Translations under genes and position numbers: made by a program
Notes under the pieces: generated by a model
Seen by the model: only the letters and a program-made list of their open reading frames with translations
Database searches by the model: none
Told to the model about the DNA's origin: nothing
Shown: piece by piece, positions 51,425 through 60,173 of the stretch
Layout: each line of letters opens with the position of its first letter
Numbering within the stretch: the stretch's first letter is position 1
Origin: Gemmatirosa kalamazoonensis
GTDB taxonomy: Bacteria > Gemmatimonadota > Gemmatimonadetes > Gemmatimonadales > Gemmatimonadaceae
DNA length: 64,000 bases
Direction of reading: 5' to 3'
Assembly: GCF_000522985.1 (NCBI RefSeq)
Contig: NZ_CP007128.1
Coordinates: 806,001 to 870,000, forward strand

Positions 51425-52573
51425 ATGAGACGGATCCTGGCCACGCTCGTCGTCGCCTGCACGCTCGCGTCGCGCGGCGGCGCACAGGAGCGCAGCGAGC
51501 TCGCGACGCCGCCGAACGGCGACAACCAGCGCGCCGAAGTGTCGCAGTGGATCGGGCTCGTGAAGGTCACCATCGCCTACCACAGCCCGCGCGTGCACTT
51601 CCAGGGGCGCGAGCGCACGGGACACATCTGGGGAGAGCTGATCCCGTATGGGCTGTACGACGAGGGGTTCGGCCCGTCGCGCGCCGCGCCGTGGCGCGCC
51701 GGAGCGAACGAGAGCACGACGCTCACCGTGTCGCACGACGTCACCGTCGGCGACCACGTGCTGAAGGCGGGGACGTACGCGCTGTTCCTCGAGCTCGCGC
51801 GGACCGGCCCGTGGACGTGGATCGTCTCGAGCGCGCCGGGCTGGGGCGCGTTCCAGTACGACTCGAGCGACGTCGTGCTCCGCGTCCCCGCGCCGCCGCA
51901 GGACGCGCCGTTCACCGAGTTCCTCACCTACGGGTTCGACGACCGGCTGCCTAACGCCGCGACGGCGTACCTGCAGTGGGAGACCAAGCGCGTCCCGCTC
52001 CGCATCGACGTGCCGAACGTGAACGAGCTGTACGCCGCGCAGATGGGGCGCGACCTGCGCGGGTGGCCGGGCTTCGACTACCGCAGCTGGCAGGCGGCCG
52101 CGCAGTTCGCCGCCGACCACCGGGTGCACCTCGACGAGGCGCTCGTGTGGGCCAACCGCGCGATCGCCGAGCCGTTCCGCAACGCGGCGGCCGGCCGCGC
52201 GGACTTCTCGACGCTGCAGACGAAGGCGGCGGTGCTCACCGCGATGGGGCGCATCGCGGACGCCGACACGCTGATGGATCGCGCGATCCGCCTCCCCGAC
52301 ACGGACGTGCGCGCGGTGCACCAGTACGGCATGCGCACGCTCGCCGCCGGCCGCACCGATCGGGCGATGGCCGTCTTCCTCGCGAACCGGCAGCTCCACC
52401 CCGACGAGCGGTTCTGGACCTACGCCGGGCTCGCGCGGGGCTACGCCGCGTTAGGCGACCGGAAGCGCGCGATCGCGAGCTGGGAGACCGCGCTGCGCAA
52501 CGTGCCGCCCGACCAGCGCGCGAACCAGCCGAACCTGGAGCGCGCGCTCGACGCGCTGAAGCGGGGGTCGTGA
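51425..52573 (+). CDS. Exported DUF2911-domain protein with TPR-like C-terminus
   Basis: A 382-residue protein with a signal peptide (LATLVVACTLASRGGAQ). The DUF2911 region includes IAYHSPRVHFQGRERTGHIWG, WRAGANESTTLTVSHDVTVGDHVLKAGTYALF and VVLRVPAPPQDAPFTEFLTYGF. The C-terminus has helical TPR-like segments (ALVWANRAIAEPF, ADTLMDRAIRLP, AIASWETALRNVP). Family function is unknown; it is common in exported proteins. Two octamers encode L-P-N-A and A-L-G. Confidence 0.88.
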   Translation: MRRILATLVVACTLASRGGAQERSELATPPNGDNQRAEVSQWIGLVKVTIAYHSPRVHFQGRERTGHIWGELIPYGLYDEGFGPSRAAPWRAGANESTTLTVSHDVTVGDHVLKAGTYALFLELARTGPWTWIVSSAPGWGAFQYDSSDVVLRVPAPPQDAPFTEFLTYGFDDRLPNAATAYLQWETKRVPLRIDVPNVNELYAAQMGRDLRGWPGFDYRSWQAAAQFAADHRVHLDEALVWANRAIAEPFRNAAAGRADFSTLQTKAAVLTAMGRIADADTLMDRAIRLPDTDVRAVHQYGMRTLAAGRTDRAMAVFLANRQLHPDERFWTYAGLARGYAALGDRKRAIASWETALRNVPPDQRANQPNLERALDALKRGS

Positions 52574-52600
52574 CCGGCGGGGGGCTGGGTATCATTCGGC

Positions 52601-53230
52601 ATGGAACTCGGCCCCCTGCTGGAGATCGTCCGCGCCCGCGCGCTGGAGATCGTCGCCACGCTGTTCGGCATCGTCAGCGTGTGGCTCAGCACGCGCGAGA
52701 ACATCTGGAGCTGGCCGACCGCGCTCGTGAACGTGCTCCTCTCGGTGCCCGTCTACTTCGCGGCGCGGCTGTACTCCGACATGGGGCTGCAGGTCGTCTA
52801 CGCCGCGCTGTCGGTCTACGGGTGGTACGAGTGGCTGCACGGCGGCGAGAACCGCACCGAGCTGCCGGTCTCGCGCACGCCGCGGCAGCAGGTGCCGCTG
52901 CTCGTCCTCGTCGGTGTGGTGACCGCGGCGATCCTCGGCACCATCGCCGCGCGGCTGACGAACGCGAGCTGGCCCTATCTCGATGCATCGCTCACCGCGG
53001 CGAGCCTCGTCGCGCAGTGGATGATGACGCGCAAGCTGCTCGAGAACTGGGCCGTGTGGATCGCCGTGGACATCGTCTACGTGCCGCTGCTCGCGTACAA
53101 GCATCTCTACGAGTTCGCCGTGCTGTACGTGATCTTCCTCGGCCTCGCGATTGCGGGCCACGTGGAGTGGCGCCGATCGCTGCGCGAGCACCGCGGCGCG
53201 CTGACGCTCGCCCCCGCCTCACCCGATTGA
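52601..53230 (+). CDS. pnuC: PnuC-type nicotinamide riboside transporter
   Basis: A seven-helix SWEET-like transporter of 209 residues. The pattern VSVWLSTRENIWSWPTALVNVLLSVPVYF, MGLQVVYAALSVYGWYEW, and the late LENWAVWIAVDIVYVPLLAYK, including the WxxxN and the substrate-binding Asn/Trp of helix 6, matches PnuC. It facilitates uptake of nicotinamide riboside or a related B vitamin precursor. Only 27 bp separate it from the DUF2911 gene, and no riboswitch fits in that space. Confidence 0.92.
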   Translation: MELGPLLEIVRARALEIVATLFGIVSVWLSTRENIWSWPTALVNVLLSVPVYFAARLYSDMGLQVVYAALSVYGWYEWLHGGENRTELPVSRTPRQQVPLLVLVGVVTAAILGTIAARLTNASWPYLDASLTAASLVAQWMMTRKLLENWAVWIAVDIVYVPLLAYKHLYEFAVLYVIFLGLAIAGHVEWRRSLREHRGALTLAPASPD

Positions 53231-53238
53231 CGAACCCG

Positions 53239-54222
53239 ATGTCCCGCTCCGTCCTCCTCGCCACGGTCGTCTCGGTGCTCGGCGCGTCGGCCGCGCACGC
53301 CCAGGTCCGCGTCACGAAGGATCCCGTGCCGGCGCCGAAGCCGGCCGGTGGTGCCACGCGTCGTCCCGTGCCGTCGACCGCCGCGGCACCACGCCCCACG
53401 ACCGCCGTCGCCGCCGTGCGCGCGCTCGCCGACGCCGACGTCGCGTTCGCGCGGCTCGGCCACGACCGCGGGTGGAAGGACGCGCTGCTCGCCACGCTCG
53501 CCGACGACGCGATCCTGTTCCGCCCGCGCCCGGTCGGCGCCCGCGCGTGGGTCGCCGCGTCGACGTTCCCGCCGGGGGAGTTCACCTGGGCACCGGCGTG
53601 GGGCGCCGTCTCCGCCGACGGCAGCCTGGGCGTGACGACGGGACCGATCGCGTTCCACTCCACGGGGCCCGACTCCTCGGCCACCGGGCAGTACGTCACC
53701 GTGTGGACGCGCACCGCGGCGACGGCGCCGTGGAGGATGCTGCTCCAGCTCACCGTCCCCGGGCCGCAGGCGCCGGAGGTGACGTTCGCCCCGCACCAGC
53801 CGACCGGCGACGGCCGGCCGCGCGGCGGCCCCGGCGCGGTGGACGCGAGCCGAGCGACGCTGTTCATCGCGGACCGCGGGCTGGCGGCGGCCGCCCGCGC
53901 CGACGGACAGGCCGCGGCGGTGGCGAGAGTGGCGCTGCCCGACATACATCTCCTGCGCACCGGCGCGCTGCCGTTCGTCGGCGTGGACTCGGTGCGCACC
54001 GTGCTGGCGGCGCGCGACGCGGACGCCCGCTTCGCGTCGCAGATCACCGACCTGCGGATGGCGCGGTCGGGGGACTTCGGGGTGGCGTACGGGGCGTACG
54101 AGCGGCGGACGGCGGCCGGCGCGCTCACCGAGGAGGGGAACTACGTGCGCGTGTGGGAGCGGCAGCCCGACGGCGGCTGGCGCATCCTGCTCGACGCGAC
54201 CGCGCCGCTGACGATGCGCTGA
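53239..54222 (+). CDS. Exported protein with two NTF2-like (DUF4440/SnoaL-type) domains
   Basis: A 327-residue exported protein (signal peptide to AAHAQV) with two similar halves. About 55-190 contains ALADADVAFARLGHDRGWKDALLATLADDAI and GQYVTVWTRTATAPWRM; about 205-327 contains DRGLAAAARADGQAAAVARVALPDIHLL and EEGNYVRVWERQPDGGWRILLD. This is the pattern of DUF4440-like cone folds. It has a proline/threonine-rich linker after the signal. Function unknown. Confidence 0.78.
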   Translation: MSRSVLLATVVSVLGASAAHAQVRVTKDPVPAPKPAGGATRRPVPSTAAAPRPTTAVAAVRALADADVAFARLGHDRGWKDALLATLADDAILFRPRPVGARAWVAASTFPPGEFTWAPAWGAVSADGSLGVTTGPIAFHSTGPDSSATGQYVTVWTRTAATAPWRMLLQLTVPGPQAPEVTFAPHQPTGDGRPRGGPGAVDASRATLFIADRGLAAAARADGQAAAVARVALPDIHLLRTGALPFVGVDSVRTVLAARDADARFASQITDLRMARSGDFGVAYGAYERRTAAGALTEEGNYVRVWERQPDGGWRILLDATAPLTMR

Positions 54223-54368
54223 CGGCGCCCGCGGCGGGCGTCGTCGTGACGTTCTCCCCGGTACGGCGTCCTCGGTGGATCCTCTCCCTCAAGTAGCGGC
54301 ACCCAGCGGTCGAGACTCACTGGTGTGCGGGCCGCACGTCGTCGGCGCGCGGCTCCGTCCCCACCAGC

Positions 54369-55508
54369 ATGCGCCTCTCCCGCCTCCTTCCGCTCCCCGT
54401 GCTGCTCGCGATCGCCGTGGTCCCCCCGGCGATCCTCGGCGCGCAGTCGAGCCGGTCGAGCCGCAGCGGCGGCGCGAAGAAGAGCGCCTCGAACGCCTCG
54501 AACGCGTCGAGCACCGCGGTCGTGCAGGCGTCGGCGCAGAGCGCCGTGGCCGCCGCATCGGTGACGACCCCGACGACCCCGACGACCCCGACGGCGACGG
54601 CCCCGACGGCGTCGATCCCGACGGCGACGACCGGTACGGCGAGCGCGACCAGCGCTCCCACGACGGTCGGCACGACGACGGGCGGTGTCATCGCGACCAT
54701 CCCGACGACGATCGTCACGCCGGGGGCGGTGGCACTGACGCGCACCTGGGACGCGTGCGGCGGGCCGACCGCGACGACCCTCATGTGCGCGAGCATCCAG
54801 GTCGAGGTCATTGGTACGAGCACCGTCGTCCGGGTGCGCAACGTGTCGGGCGATCCGTCGCTCGCCCACGACGGCACCGCGAGCGCTGGCTCGTGGGTGC
54901 TGACGACGGTCGGCTTCGACGGCATCGCCGCGGCGGCGGGGACGTTCACCCGGACGACGGGCGCGACGACGGGCTCGTGGTGGCAGCCGAGCGCTACCAG
55001 CGTCGCGCCAGCGTCGTGGCAGCGCTTCGATGACAGGCAGAACGGCGGCGGGGTCGACGTCGATTTCGGCGTCGACAACGGCAGGGGCATCTCGGGCGGC
55101 ATCGCCAGCAGCTGCGCGCGGATCGGCACCCTGCCCGGCGGCAGCAACCGCCTCTGGATGACCCCCGTCGACGGCTGCGACGGGTACGCGATCACCGACC
55201 GCGCGGCGAACGACGGGTGGTTCGAGACGAGCTTCACGACGGTCGAGACCTGGGACCCGCGCGGCGACGACGTCGCGGTGTTCTTCAAGGGACGGAACGG
55301 TCCGGGCGGCGCGAGCTACGAGTGCCTCGTCGGCGGCACCGCATCGCGCGGCGACTGCGAGCAGCTCGCGCTCGTCGCCGACGGGCCGCCGCCGGGCGCC
55401 GTGGTGCCCGAGCCGCGCACGCTGGTGCTCGTGGCGACGGGACTCGGCGGCGTGCTCATCCCGGGGGTGCGGCGGAGGATTCTCGGGCGGCTACGGCCTC
55501 CGACCTGA
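54369..55508 (+). CDS. PEP-CTERM-anchored surface protein with Thr/Ala-rich region
   Basis: A 379-residue exported protein. After the signal peptide (PAILGAQS) comes a low-complexity Ser/Ala/Thr/Pro region (TTPTTPTTPTATAPTAS, about 65-115), then a beta-rich domain with SYECLVGGTASRGDC. The C-terminus has the PEP-CTERM sorting signal VVPEPRTLVLVATGLGGVL followed by a basic tail GVRRRI. The protein would be processed by an exosortase and possibly glycosylated on the Thr-rich part. No exosortase gene is in the window. Confidence 0.88.
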   Translation: MRLSRLLPLPVLLAIAVVPPAILGAQSSRSSRSGGAKKSASNASNASSTAVVQASAQSAVAAASVTTPTTPTTPTATAPTASIPTATTGTASATSAPTTVGTTTGGVIATIPTTIVTPGAVALTRTWDACGGPTATTLMCASIQVEVIGTSTVVRVRNVSGDPSLAHDGTASAGSWVLTTVGFDGIAAAAGTFTRTTGATTGSWWQPSATSVAPASWQRFDDRQNGGGVDVDFGVDNGRGISGGIASSCARIGTLPGGSNRLWMTPVDGCDGYAITDRAANDGWFETSFTTVETWDPRGDDVAVFFKGRNGPGGASYECLVGGTASRGDCEQLALVADGPPPGAVVPEPRTLVLVATGLGGVLIPGVRRRILGRLRPPT

Positions 55509-55539
55509 TCCCGCCGGTCCGATCGGGCGGTTTCGATAG

Positions 55540-55693
55540 GGTGGTTCCTCACCGCCGGTTCCGGTGCGGGGCGGACACCGCGCGATCGATACAGCGACCG
55601 GCCCGCCGGTGCGGCCCCGCAGCACCCACCCCGCCGCACCGCCCCGAACTATCGGCCCCTCCCGTGGTATCGGAACCGCCGGTGAGGAACCGC
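55540..55693. repeat. Long inverted repeat upstream of the Ser/Thr kinase
   Basis: GTGGTTCCTCACCGCCGGTT (about 55540) pairs with GAACCGCCGGTGAGGAACCG (about 55672-55691), and inner GGTGCGGGGCGG pairs with CCGCCGCACC. It occupies half of the 322-bp gap between the PEP-CTERM gene and the kinase; in the rest I see only a possible TACTAT -10-like box near 55791. Confidence 0.75.
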
Positions 55694-55830
55694 CGTGCTG
55701 GAGCGCCGCCGTGCGGGAAGCCCTGCAACGCTCCCCTCCCGCCCGGTGTCGAACGGCCATGCCGCCGCTACCCCGCCCTGCGCGGACCGTGTACTATCGT
55801 CCCCATGCCCCCCCTCGCCGGACCGCCGAC

Positions 55831-57975
55831 GTGACCGATTCCGGTGACGCGCTGAGCGCGCCCTCCGGCGGCGCGCCCGGCGCCGACGACAGCTTCCGCG
55901 ACGCCCTCGCCGCCGCCCTCGCGCCGGCCTACGTCCTCGGACGGGAGCTCCATGGCGGCGGCATGAGCCGCGTGTTCGTGGCCGAGGAGCCCGCCCTCGG
56001 CCGCACCGTCGTCGTGAAGGTGCTGCCGCTCGAGTGGGCCGCCGGCATGAACCGCGACCGGTTCCTCCGCGAGATCCAGCTCGCCGCGCGGCTCCAGCAT
56101 CCGCACATCGTCCCGCTGCTCGCCGCCGGCGAGGTCGCCGGGTCGATGTACTACACGATGCCGTTCATCGAGGGCGAGTCGGTGCGCGCCGCCCTTGCCC
56201 GGGGGCGCCGCTTCACCGTGCGCGAGGTCGTGCGCATCCTGCACGACGTCGTCGAGGCGCTCGCCCACGCCCACGCGCGCGGCGTCATCCACCGCGACGT
56301 GAAGCCGGGCAACGTCCTCATGCTCGGCAACCACGCCCTCGTCACCGACTTCGGCGTGGCGAAGGCGCTCAGCGCGGCGCGCCAGAGCACCGGCGGGGTG
56401 TTCGCCGCCGGCACCACGTCCACCGGGCTCGCGATCGGCACGCCGGCCTACATGGCCCCCGAGCAGCTCGCCGCCGACCCCGCGGCCGATCATCGGGTGG
56501 ACCTGTACGCCGCCGGGCTGCTCGCCTACGAGCTGCTCGTCGGCCAGTCGCCGTTCACCGCCGACTCGCCGCAGGCGACGCTCGCCGCGCAGCTCACGCG
56601 CGTGCCGACCGCGCTCCACACGCTGCGCCCCGACGTGCCGGCCGCGCTCTCCGCGGTCATCGAGCGGTGCCTCGCGAAGGAGCCTGCGCAGCGCCCCGCG
56701 TCGGCGGAGGATCTGCTCGGCGCGCTCGAGGCGGCGGCGTACCACGTCACGCCGGGCGGCGGCACGCCGGCCGACGCGGTGCTCGGCGGCATCACGCCGC
56801 CGGAGACCGCGCCCGTCACCGCACCGTTAGGCACCGTGCCTAACGTGCTCACGGCGCCCCTGCCGGCCGGTGCCGCCGAGGCGACGACGACCCGACTTCC
56901 GGCGCCTTCGGCGTCGCACCGCCGCCCCACCGCGGTCCTCGGCGGCGCGCTGCTCGGCATGGCGCTCGTCCTCCTCGGCGGATGGGCGGTCGTGCGCGGC
57001 CTCGGCGACCGCGGCGCCGCGACGCCGAAGGTGCCTAACGCGCCGGCCGCACCCGCCGGGGTGGTCGCGCCCGCCGTATCCGCGCCCGCGGTGCCCGCGC
57101 CCGCCGTGCCCGTCGTCACGCCGCGCCTCACCCGCGACGACTCGCTCGCGATCGCCGCCGCCGTCGAGCGCCGGCTCGCCGGCGAGGAGCGGGCGCGCCG
57201 CGCGAAGGACGCGAAGCCCATGGCCCCGCAGCAGGCCGAGTCGCTGCGCGCCGTGTCGTGGCAGCACTTCGCCGACTCGCTCCGCGATGCGGCCATGGGG
57301 CTCGCGCGCGGCCATGGCCCGGGGCCGGGTCGCGTCATCGTCGGCATGCCCGACCTGCGGCGCATGGTCCCCGACTCCGCCACCATGTCCGCGCTCGCCC
57401 GGGCGGGTGCCTCGGGCGCCGCGGGCGCGGTGGCCGGCGTCGGTTCCCGCTTCGAGATGCGCGTCGACCCGCGCGTGGCGCGCGAGGACGCGCTGCGCAG
57501 CGAGGCCGCGGCGTGGATCGCGAAGCTCGGCGAGCGGCTCCCGCCGCCGAAGCCGGGCGTGCGCCGCGTGCTCGTGCTCGACCTCGGCGACGGCACCGGG
57601 CGCCCGGACCTGCGCGGCCTCGCCGGCGCGGTGACGGCCGCGACCCGACGCGCGATCTCCCAGCGCGACGGCTACGAGGCGATCGACCCGTCGACGGTGA
57701 AGGACGTGCAGCGCATGGGGCTCCCCGAGGGCGCGCTCGCCGCCGTCACGCACAGCGGCGCGGTCCTCGGCGGCCTCGTCACCGTGCAGCGCGACTCCAC
57801 CGTCGGCGTCGTCGCCGTCATCCACGACGCCGCGCGCGGCTTCCCGTTCAGCGTCCGCACCGCGCGCACGCCGGCGAGCACGTCGCCCGACTCGATGGCC
57901 GCCGACGTCGGCGCCGCGCTCGTCAAGGCGCTCGACCGCGTGAAGTGGCCGCCGCGTCCGGACGAGCGCCCCTGA
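55831..57975 (+). CDS. Membrane Ser/Thr protein kinase with periplasmic C-terminal domain
   Basis: A 714-residue Hanks-type kinase. The kinase domain (about 35-305) has a Gly loop GGGMSRVFVA, Lys63 in VVVKVL, HRDVKPGN, DFG and MAPEQ. After a linker a transmembrane helix (about 375-395, GGALLGMALVLLGGWAVV) leads to a proline/alanine-rich stalk and a C-terminal alpha/beta domain (RRVLVLDLGDGTGRPDLRGLA...AVLGGLVTVQRDSTVGVVAVIHD) resembling the FlgO/TolB-N-type exported domain seen in other membrane kinases. The GTG at 55831 precedes the kinase start; the frame is open further upstream through the repeat. Two inverted octamers (56825-56845) lie in the linker. Confidence 0.9.
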   Translation: MTDSGDALSAPSGGAPGADDSFRDALAAALAPAYVLGRELHGGGMSRVFVAEEPALGRTVVVKVLPLEWAAGMNRDRFLREIQLAARLQHPHIVPLLAAGEVAGSMYYTMPFIEGESVRAALARGRRFTVREVVRILHDVVEALAHAHARGVIHRDVKPGNVLMLGNHALVTDFGVAKALSAARQSTGGVFAAGTTSTGLAIGTPAYMAPEQLAADPAADHRVDLYAAGLLAYELLVGQSPFTADSPQATLAAQLTRVPTALHTLRPDVPAALSAVIERCLAKEPAQRPASAEDLLGALEAAAYHVTPGGGTPADAVLGGITPPETAPVTAPLGTVPNVLTAPLPAGAAEATTTRLPAPSASHRRPTAVLGGALLGMALVLLGGWAVVRGLGDRGAATPKVPNAPAAPAGVVAPAVSAPAVPAPAVPVVTPRLTRDDSLAIAAAVERRLAGEERARRAKDAKPMAPQQAESLRAVSWQHFADSLRDAAMGLARGHGPGPGRVIVGMPDLRRMVPDSATMSALARAGASGAAGAVAGVGSRFEMRVDPRVAREDALRSEAAAWIAKLGERLPPPKPGVRRVLVLDLGDGTGRPDLRGLAGAVTAATRRAISQRDGYEAIDPSTVKDVQRMGLPEGALAAVTHSGAVLGGLVTVQRDSTVGVVAVIHDAARGFPFSVRTARTPASTSPDSMAADVGAALVKALDRVKWPPRPDERP
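56825..56845. repeat. Perfect palindrome of two octamers
   Basis: CGTTAGGCAC at 56825-56834, one central base and GTGCCTAACG at 56836-56845 form a near-perfect 21-bp inverted pair inside the kinase linker, encoding P-L-G-T-V-P-N-V. Confidence 0.85.
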
Positions 57976-59776
57976 GCGACGGCAGCCCGGGCGCCGTGAG
58001 AGCCGCCCGGCGACGCAGCCGCACCCGCAGCCCCACCGGGTGCATCGTGAACGCGAACGCCTCGCGCACGTCGCTCGCCCCGTCCGCGCGCTCCACGTCG
58101 AACGCCGAGTAGAGCGTCGCGAGCACGAGCCGCATCTCGAGCAGCGCGAGCGACCGCCCCGGGCAGATCCGCGGCCCCGACCCGAACGGCAGGAACACCG
58201 ACGGATCGTGCGCCAGCGGTCCTCCGTTAGGCAGCGAGCCGTTAGGCAGCTGCCCGTTAGGCAGCCACCGCTCCGGCCGGAACGCGGCCGGGTCGCCGAA
58301 GTGCCGCGCGTCCACCGCTGGCGGCCGCGTGAGCAGCGCCACCCACGTTCCCTTCGGCACGGCGACGTCGCCGATCACCACGTCGCGCGTCGCCGCGAGC
58401 AGCACCACGGGCGCGACCGGACGCAGGCGCATCGTCTCGTTCGCCACCGCGCCCGCGTACGCGAGCCGATCCGCCGCCTCGATGTCCGGCGGCGCTGCGC
58501 CCGACCCGATGCCCGCCGCGTCGGCCTCGGCGCGCAGCCGCTCCACCACGTCGGGCGCGTCGCACAGCTGGTGCACGGCCCACGCGAGCGTGTACGCCGT
58601 CGTGTCCTCGCCGGCGAGCAGCATCGTCATCGCGTTGCCGAAGATCACCTCGTCGGGGAACGGGTTCCCGTCCGCGTCGCGCGCCGCGAGCATCGACTCG
58701 AGGAAGTTCTGCGGCGCCTCGGCGCGCGACGGCTCGGCGGCGAGCCGCGCGCGCGTCTCCGCCACCAGGTCGCGCAGCCACACGCGCAGCTCCGCGACGG
58801 CGCGGTCCACGCGTCGGTCCGCCGGCAGGCGCACCCACCGCCACGTCGGGAGCAGCGCGAACAGCCGCCGGTTGAACGCCGGGAACACCTGCCCGAGGTG
58901 CCGCTGGATCGCGTCGTCGTCGCGGCCGATCGTGTCGACGTCGCGCCCGAACACGAGCATGCTCGTGACGTCGACGGTGAACCGCTTCATCTCCTCCGCG
59001 ACGTCGAGCGTGGCGCCGGCGTCGGCCTTCGCCTCCCAGCGGCGCCGCAGCCGCGCCGTCACGTCGGCGAGCGTCGCGTAGAAGCCGCGCAGGTTGCGGT
59101 GCGACAGCGCCTGCATCGCGAGCCGTCGCTGCGGGCGCCATGCGTCGCCTTCGGCCGAGAACAGGCCCGCCACGCCGAGCTCGCGGAACACCGGCGCGAT
59201 GTTCGGCGAGCGCCGGAACGTCTCCGGCCGGTCGCGCAGGATCGGCTCGATCAGCTCGGGGCGCGACACGGTGAGGATGCGGTTCGGCCCCACGCGGTAG
59301 AGGAACAGCGGGCCGTACTCCGCCGCCCACCGCTCCACCGTCTCGTGCACGCGCGAGATGTCGATCTGGTGCAGGTTGCCGACGATCGGCAGCGGTCGAG
59401 GTCCCGGCAGGTCTTCGAGCCGGCGATGCGCGCGCGCCGGAGCGGCGCTCGCCGCCGTCTCGCGCAGCGCCGACGTGTCGGCCCACAGCTCGTCCCCGCG
59501 CCGCGCCAGCGGGCATCGCGCGAGGCACTCCGGCCCGCCCTGCCGCGCCCCCGTCGCCGCGTCGAATCGCCACCGGTGGTTGCGGCACACCAGCGCGTCG
59601 CCGTCGAGCTCTCCCTCGCCGAGCAGCGCGCCCTGGTGCGGGCACCGGCCGGCGTACGCGTGGTGCTCGCCGCGCACGCGTACGACCACGAGATCCACGC
59701 CGTCCGCCGACAGCGCGAACGGTCCGTCGCCCGGCAGATCGGCGAGATGCGCGATGCGGTTCCACGACTCGGACAT
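57923..59776 (-). CDS. Rieske [2Fe-2S]-cytochrome P450 fusion
   Basis: A 617-residue single polypeptide. An N-terminal Rieske domain (about 5-105) has C45-P-H47 and C64-x2-H67 ligands. A short linker (RRLEDLPGPRPLPIVGN) leads into a complete P450 with the I-helix AGEDTTAYTLAW, ExxR in NETMRLRP, PERW, and the haem-thiolate loop FGSGPRICPG (Cys538). Rieske components can deliver electrons, so the fusion may be self-sufficient apart from a reductase. The loop after PERW contains LPNGQLPNGSLPNGG, encoded by three tandem octamers. The 3' end overlaps the kinase gene by 53 bp in antisense. Confidence 0.9.
   Translation of the reverse strand: MSESWNRIAHLADLPGDGPFALSADGVDLVVVRVRGEHHAYAGRCPHQGALLGEGELDGDALVCRNHRWRFDAATGARQGGPECLARCPLARRGDELWADTSALRETAASAAPARAHRRLEDLPGPRPLPIVGNLHQIDISRVHETVERWAAEYGPLFLYRVGPNRILTVSRPELIEPILRDRPETFRRSPNIAPVFRELGVAGLFSAEGDAWRPQRRLAMQALSHRNLRGFYATLADVTARLRRRWEAKADAGATLDVAEEMKRFTVDVTSMLVFGRDVDTIGRDDDAIQRHLGQVFPAFNRRLFALLPTWRWVRLPADRRVDRAVAELRVWLRDLVAETRARLAAEPSRAEAPQNFLESMLAARDADGNPFPDEVIFGNAMTMLLAGEDTTAYTLAWAVHQLCDAPDVVERLRAEADAAGIGSGAAPPDIEAADRLAYAGAVANETMRLRPVAPVVLLAATRDVVIGDVAVPKGTWVALLTRPPAVDARHFGDPAAFRPERWLPNGQLPNGSLPNGGPLAHDPSVFLPFGSGPRICPGRSLALLEMRLVLATLYSAFDVERADGASDVREAFAFTMHPVGLRVRLRRRAALTAPGLPSLRGARPDAAATSRGRAP
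58225..58262. repeat. Triple tandem CGTTAGGC octamers inside the P450
   Basis: Exact copies at 58225-58232, 58240-58247 and 58255-58262, spaced 15 bp apart. In the coding direction each reads CTGCCTAACGG and encodes L-P-N-G, giving a fifteen-residue surface-loop repeat. Confidence 0.9.
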
Positions 59777-59799
59777 GGTCGGCTCCGGGCTCTTCGAGT

Positions 59800-60025
59800 T
59801 CGAACCGCAGAGGGCGCAGAGGGCCGCAGAGCACCCCAAAACCTTGAACCACGGAGGGCACAGAGGACACAGAGGAGAACCACTTCGATTGGCTTCCTCC
59901 GTGTCCTCCGTGTCCTCCGTGGTTCAATTCAAAAGGGCAGACCTCTGCGGCCCGCTGCGTCCTCTGCGGTCAACACACCCAGCGAAGGTGTTTCTCCGCG
60001 TCCCCGCGTCCCCGCGTGAGATTGC
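59800..60025. repeat. CAGAGG/CGCGGAG nested inverted repeat, large copy
   Basis: Left units GAACCGCAGAGGGCGCAGAG; central pair GAACCACGGAGGGCACAGAG / CTCCGTGTCCTCCGTGGTTC around ACTTCGATTGGC, followed by CTGCGTCCTCTGCGGTC and a tail TCCGCGTCCCCGCGTGAGATT. It fills much of the 397-bp divergent gap between the P450 and gnd; the remainder (60026-60173) presumably contains the gnd promoter but shows no clear box. Confidence 0.85.
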
Positions 60026-60173
60026 ACCGCCTCTCGCCGTCCGACCAGAGCCCCGGGGCTCGAGTCCGCCTCGCAACGTCTACCGCCCGGCCTCCGCCGC
60101 ACGCAGAATCCACGAGGCGCGGGCATCGGTTCCGAATCAGTGCTCCCGCGCGGCAAGTCATCCCGGAGAACAC

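Noticed and set aside
52574-52600. NAD-responsive riboswitch before pnuC
   Set aside because: Only 27 bp separate pnuC from the preceding gene, too short for such an element.
55564-55830. N-terminal extension of the Ser/Thr kinase
   Set aside because: This part of the frame translates the inverted repeat into low-complexity Pro/Arg sequence; the kinase begins normally after GTG 55831.
59777-60173. Small RNA gene or riboswitch upstream of gnd
   Set aside because: The structure potential comes from the CAGAGG repeat family, found at many unrelated genes; no known riboswitch motif is visible.
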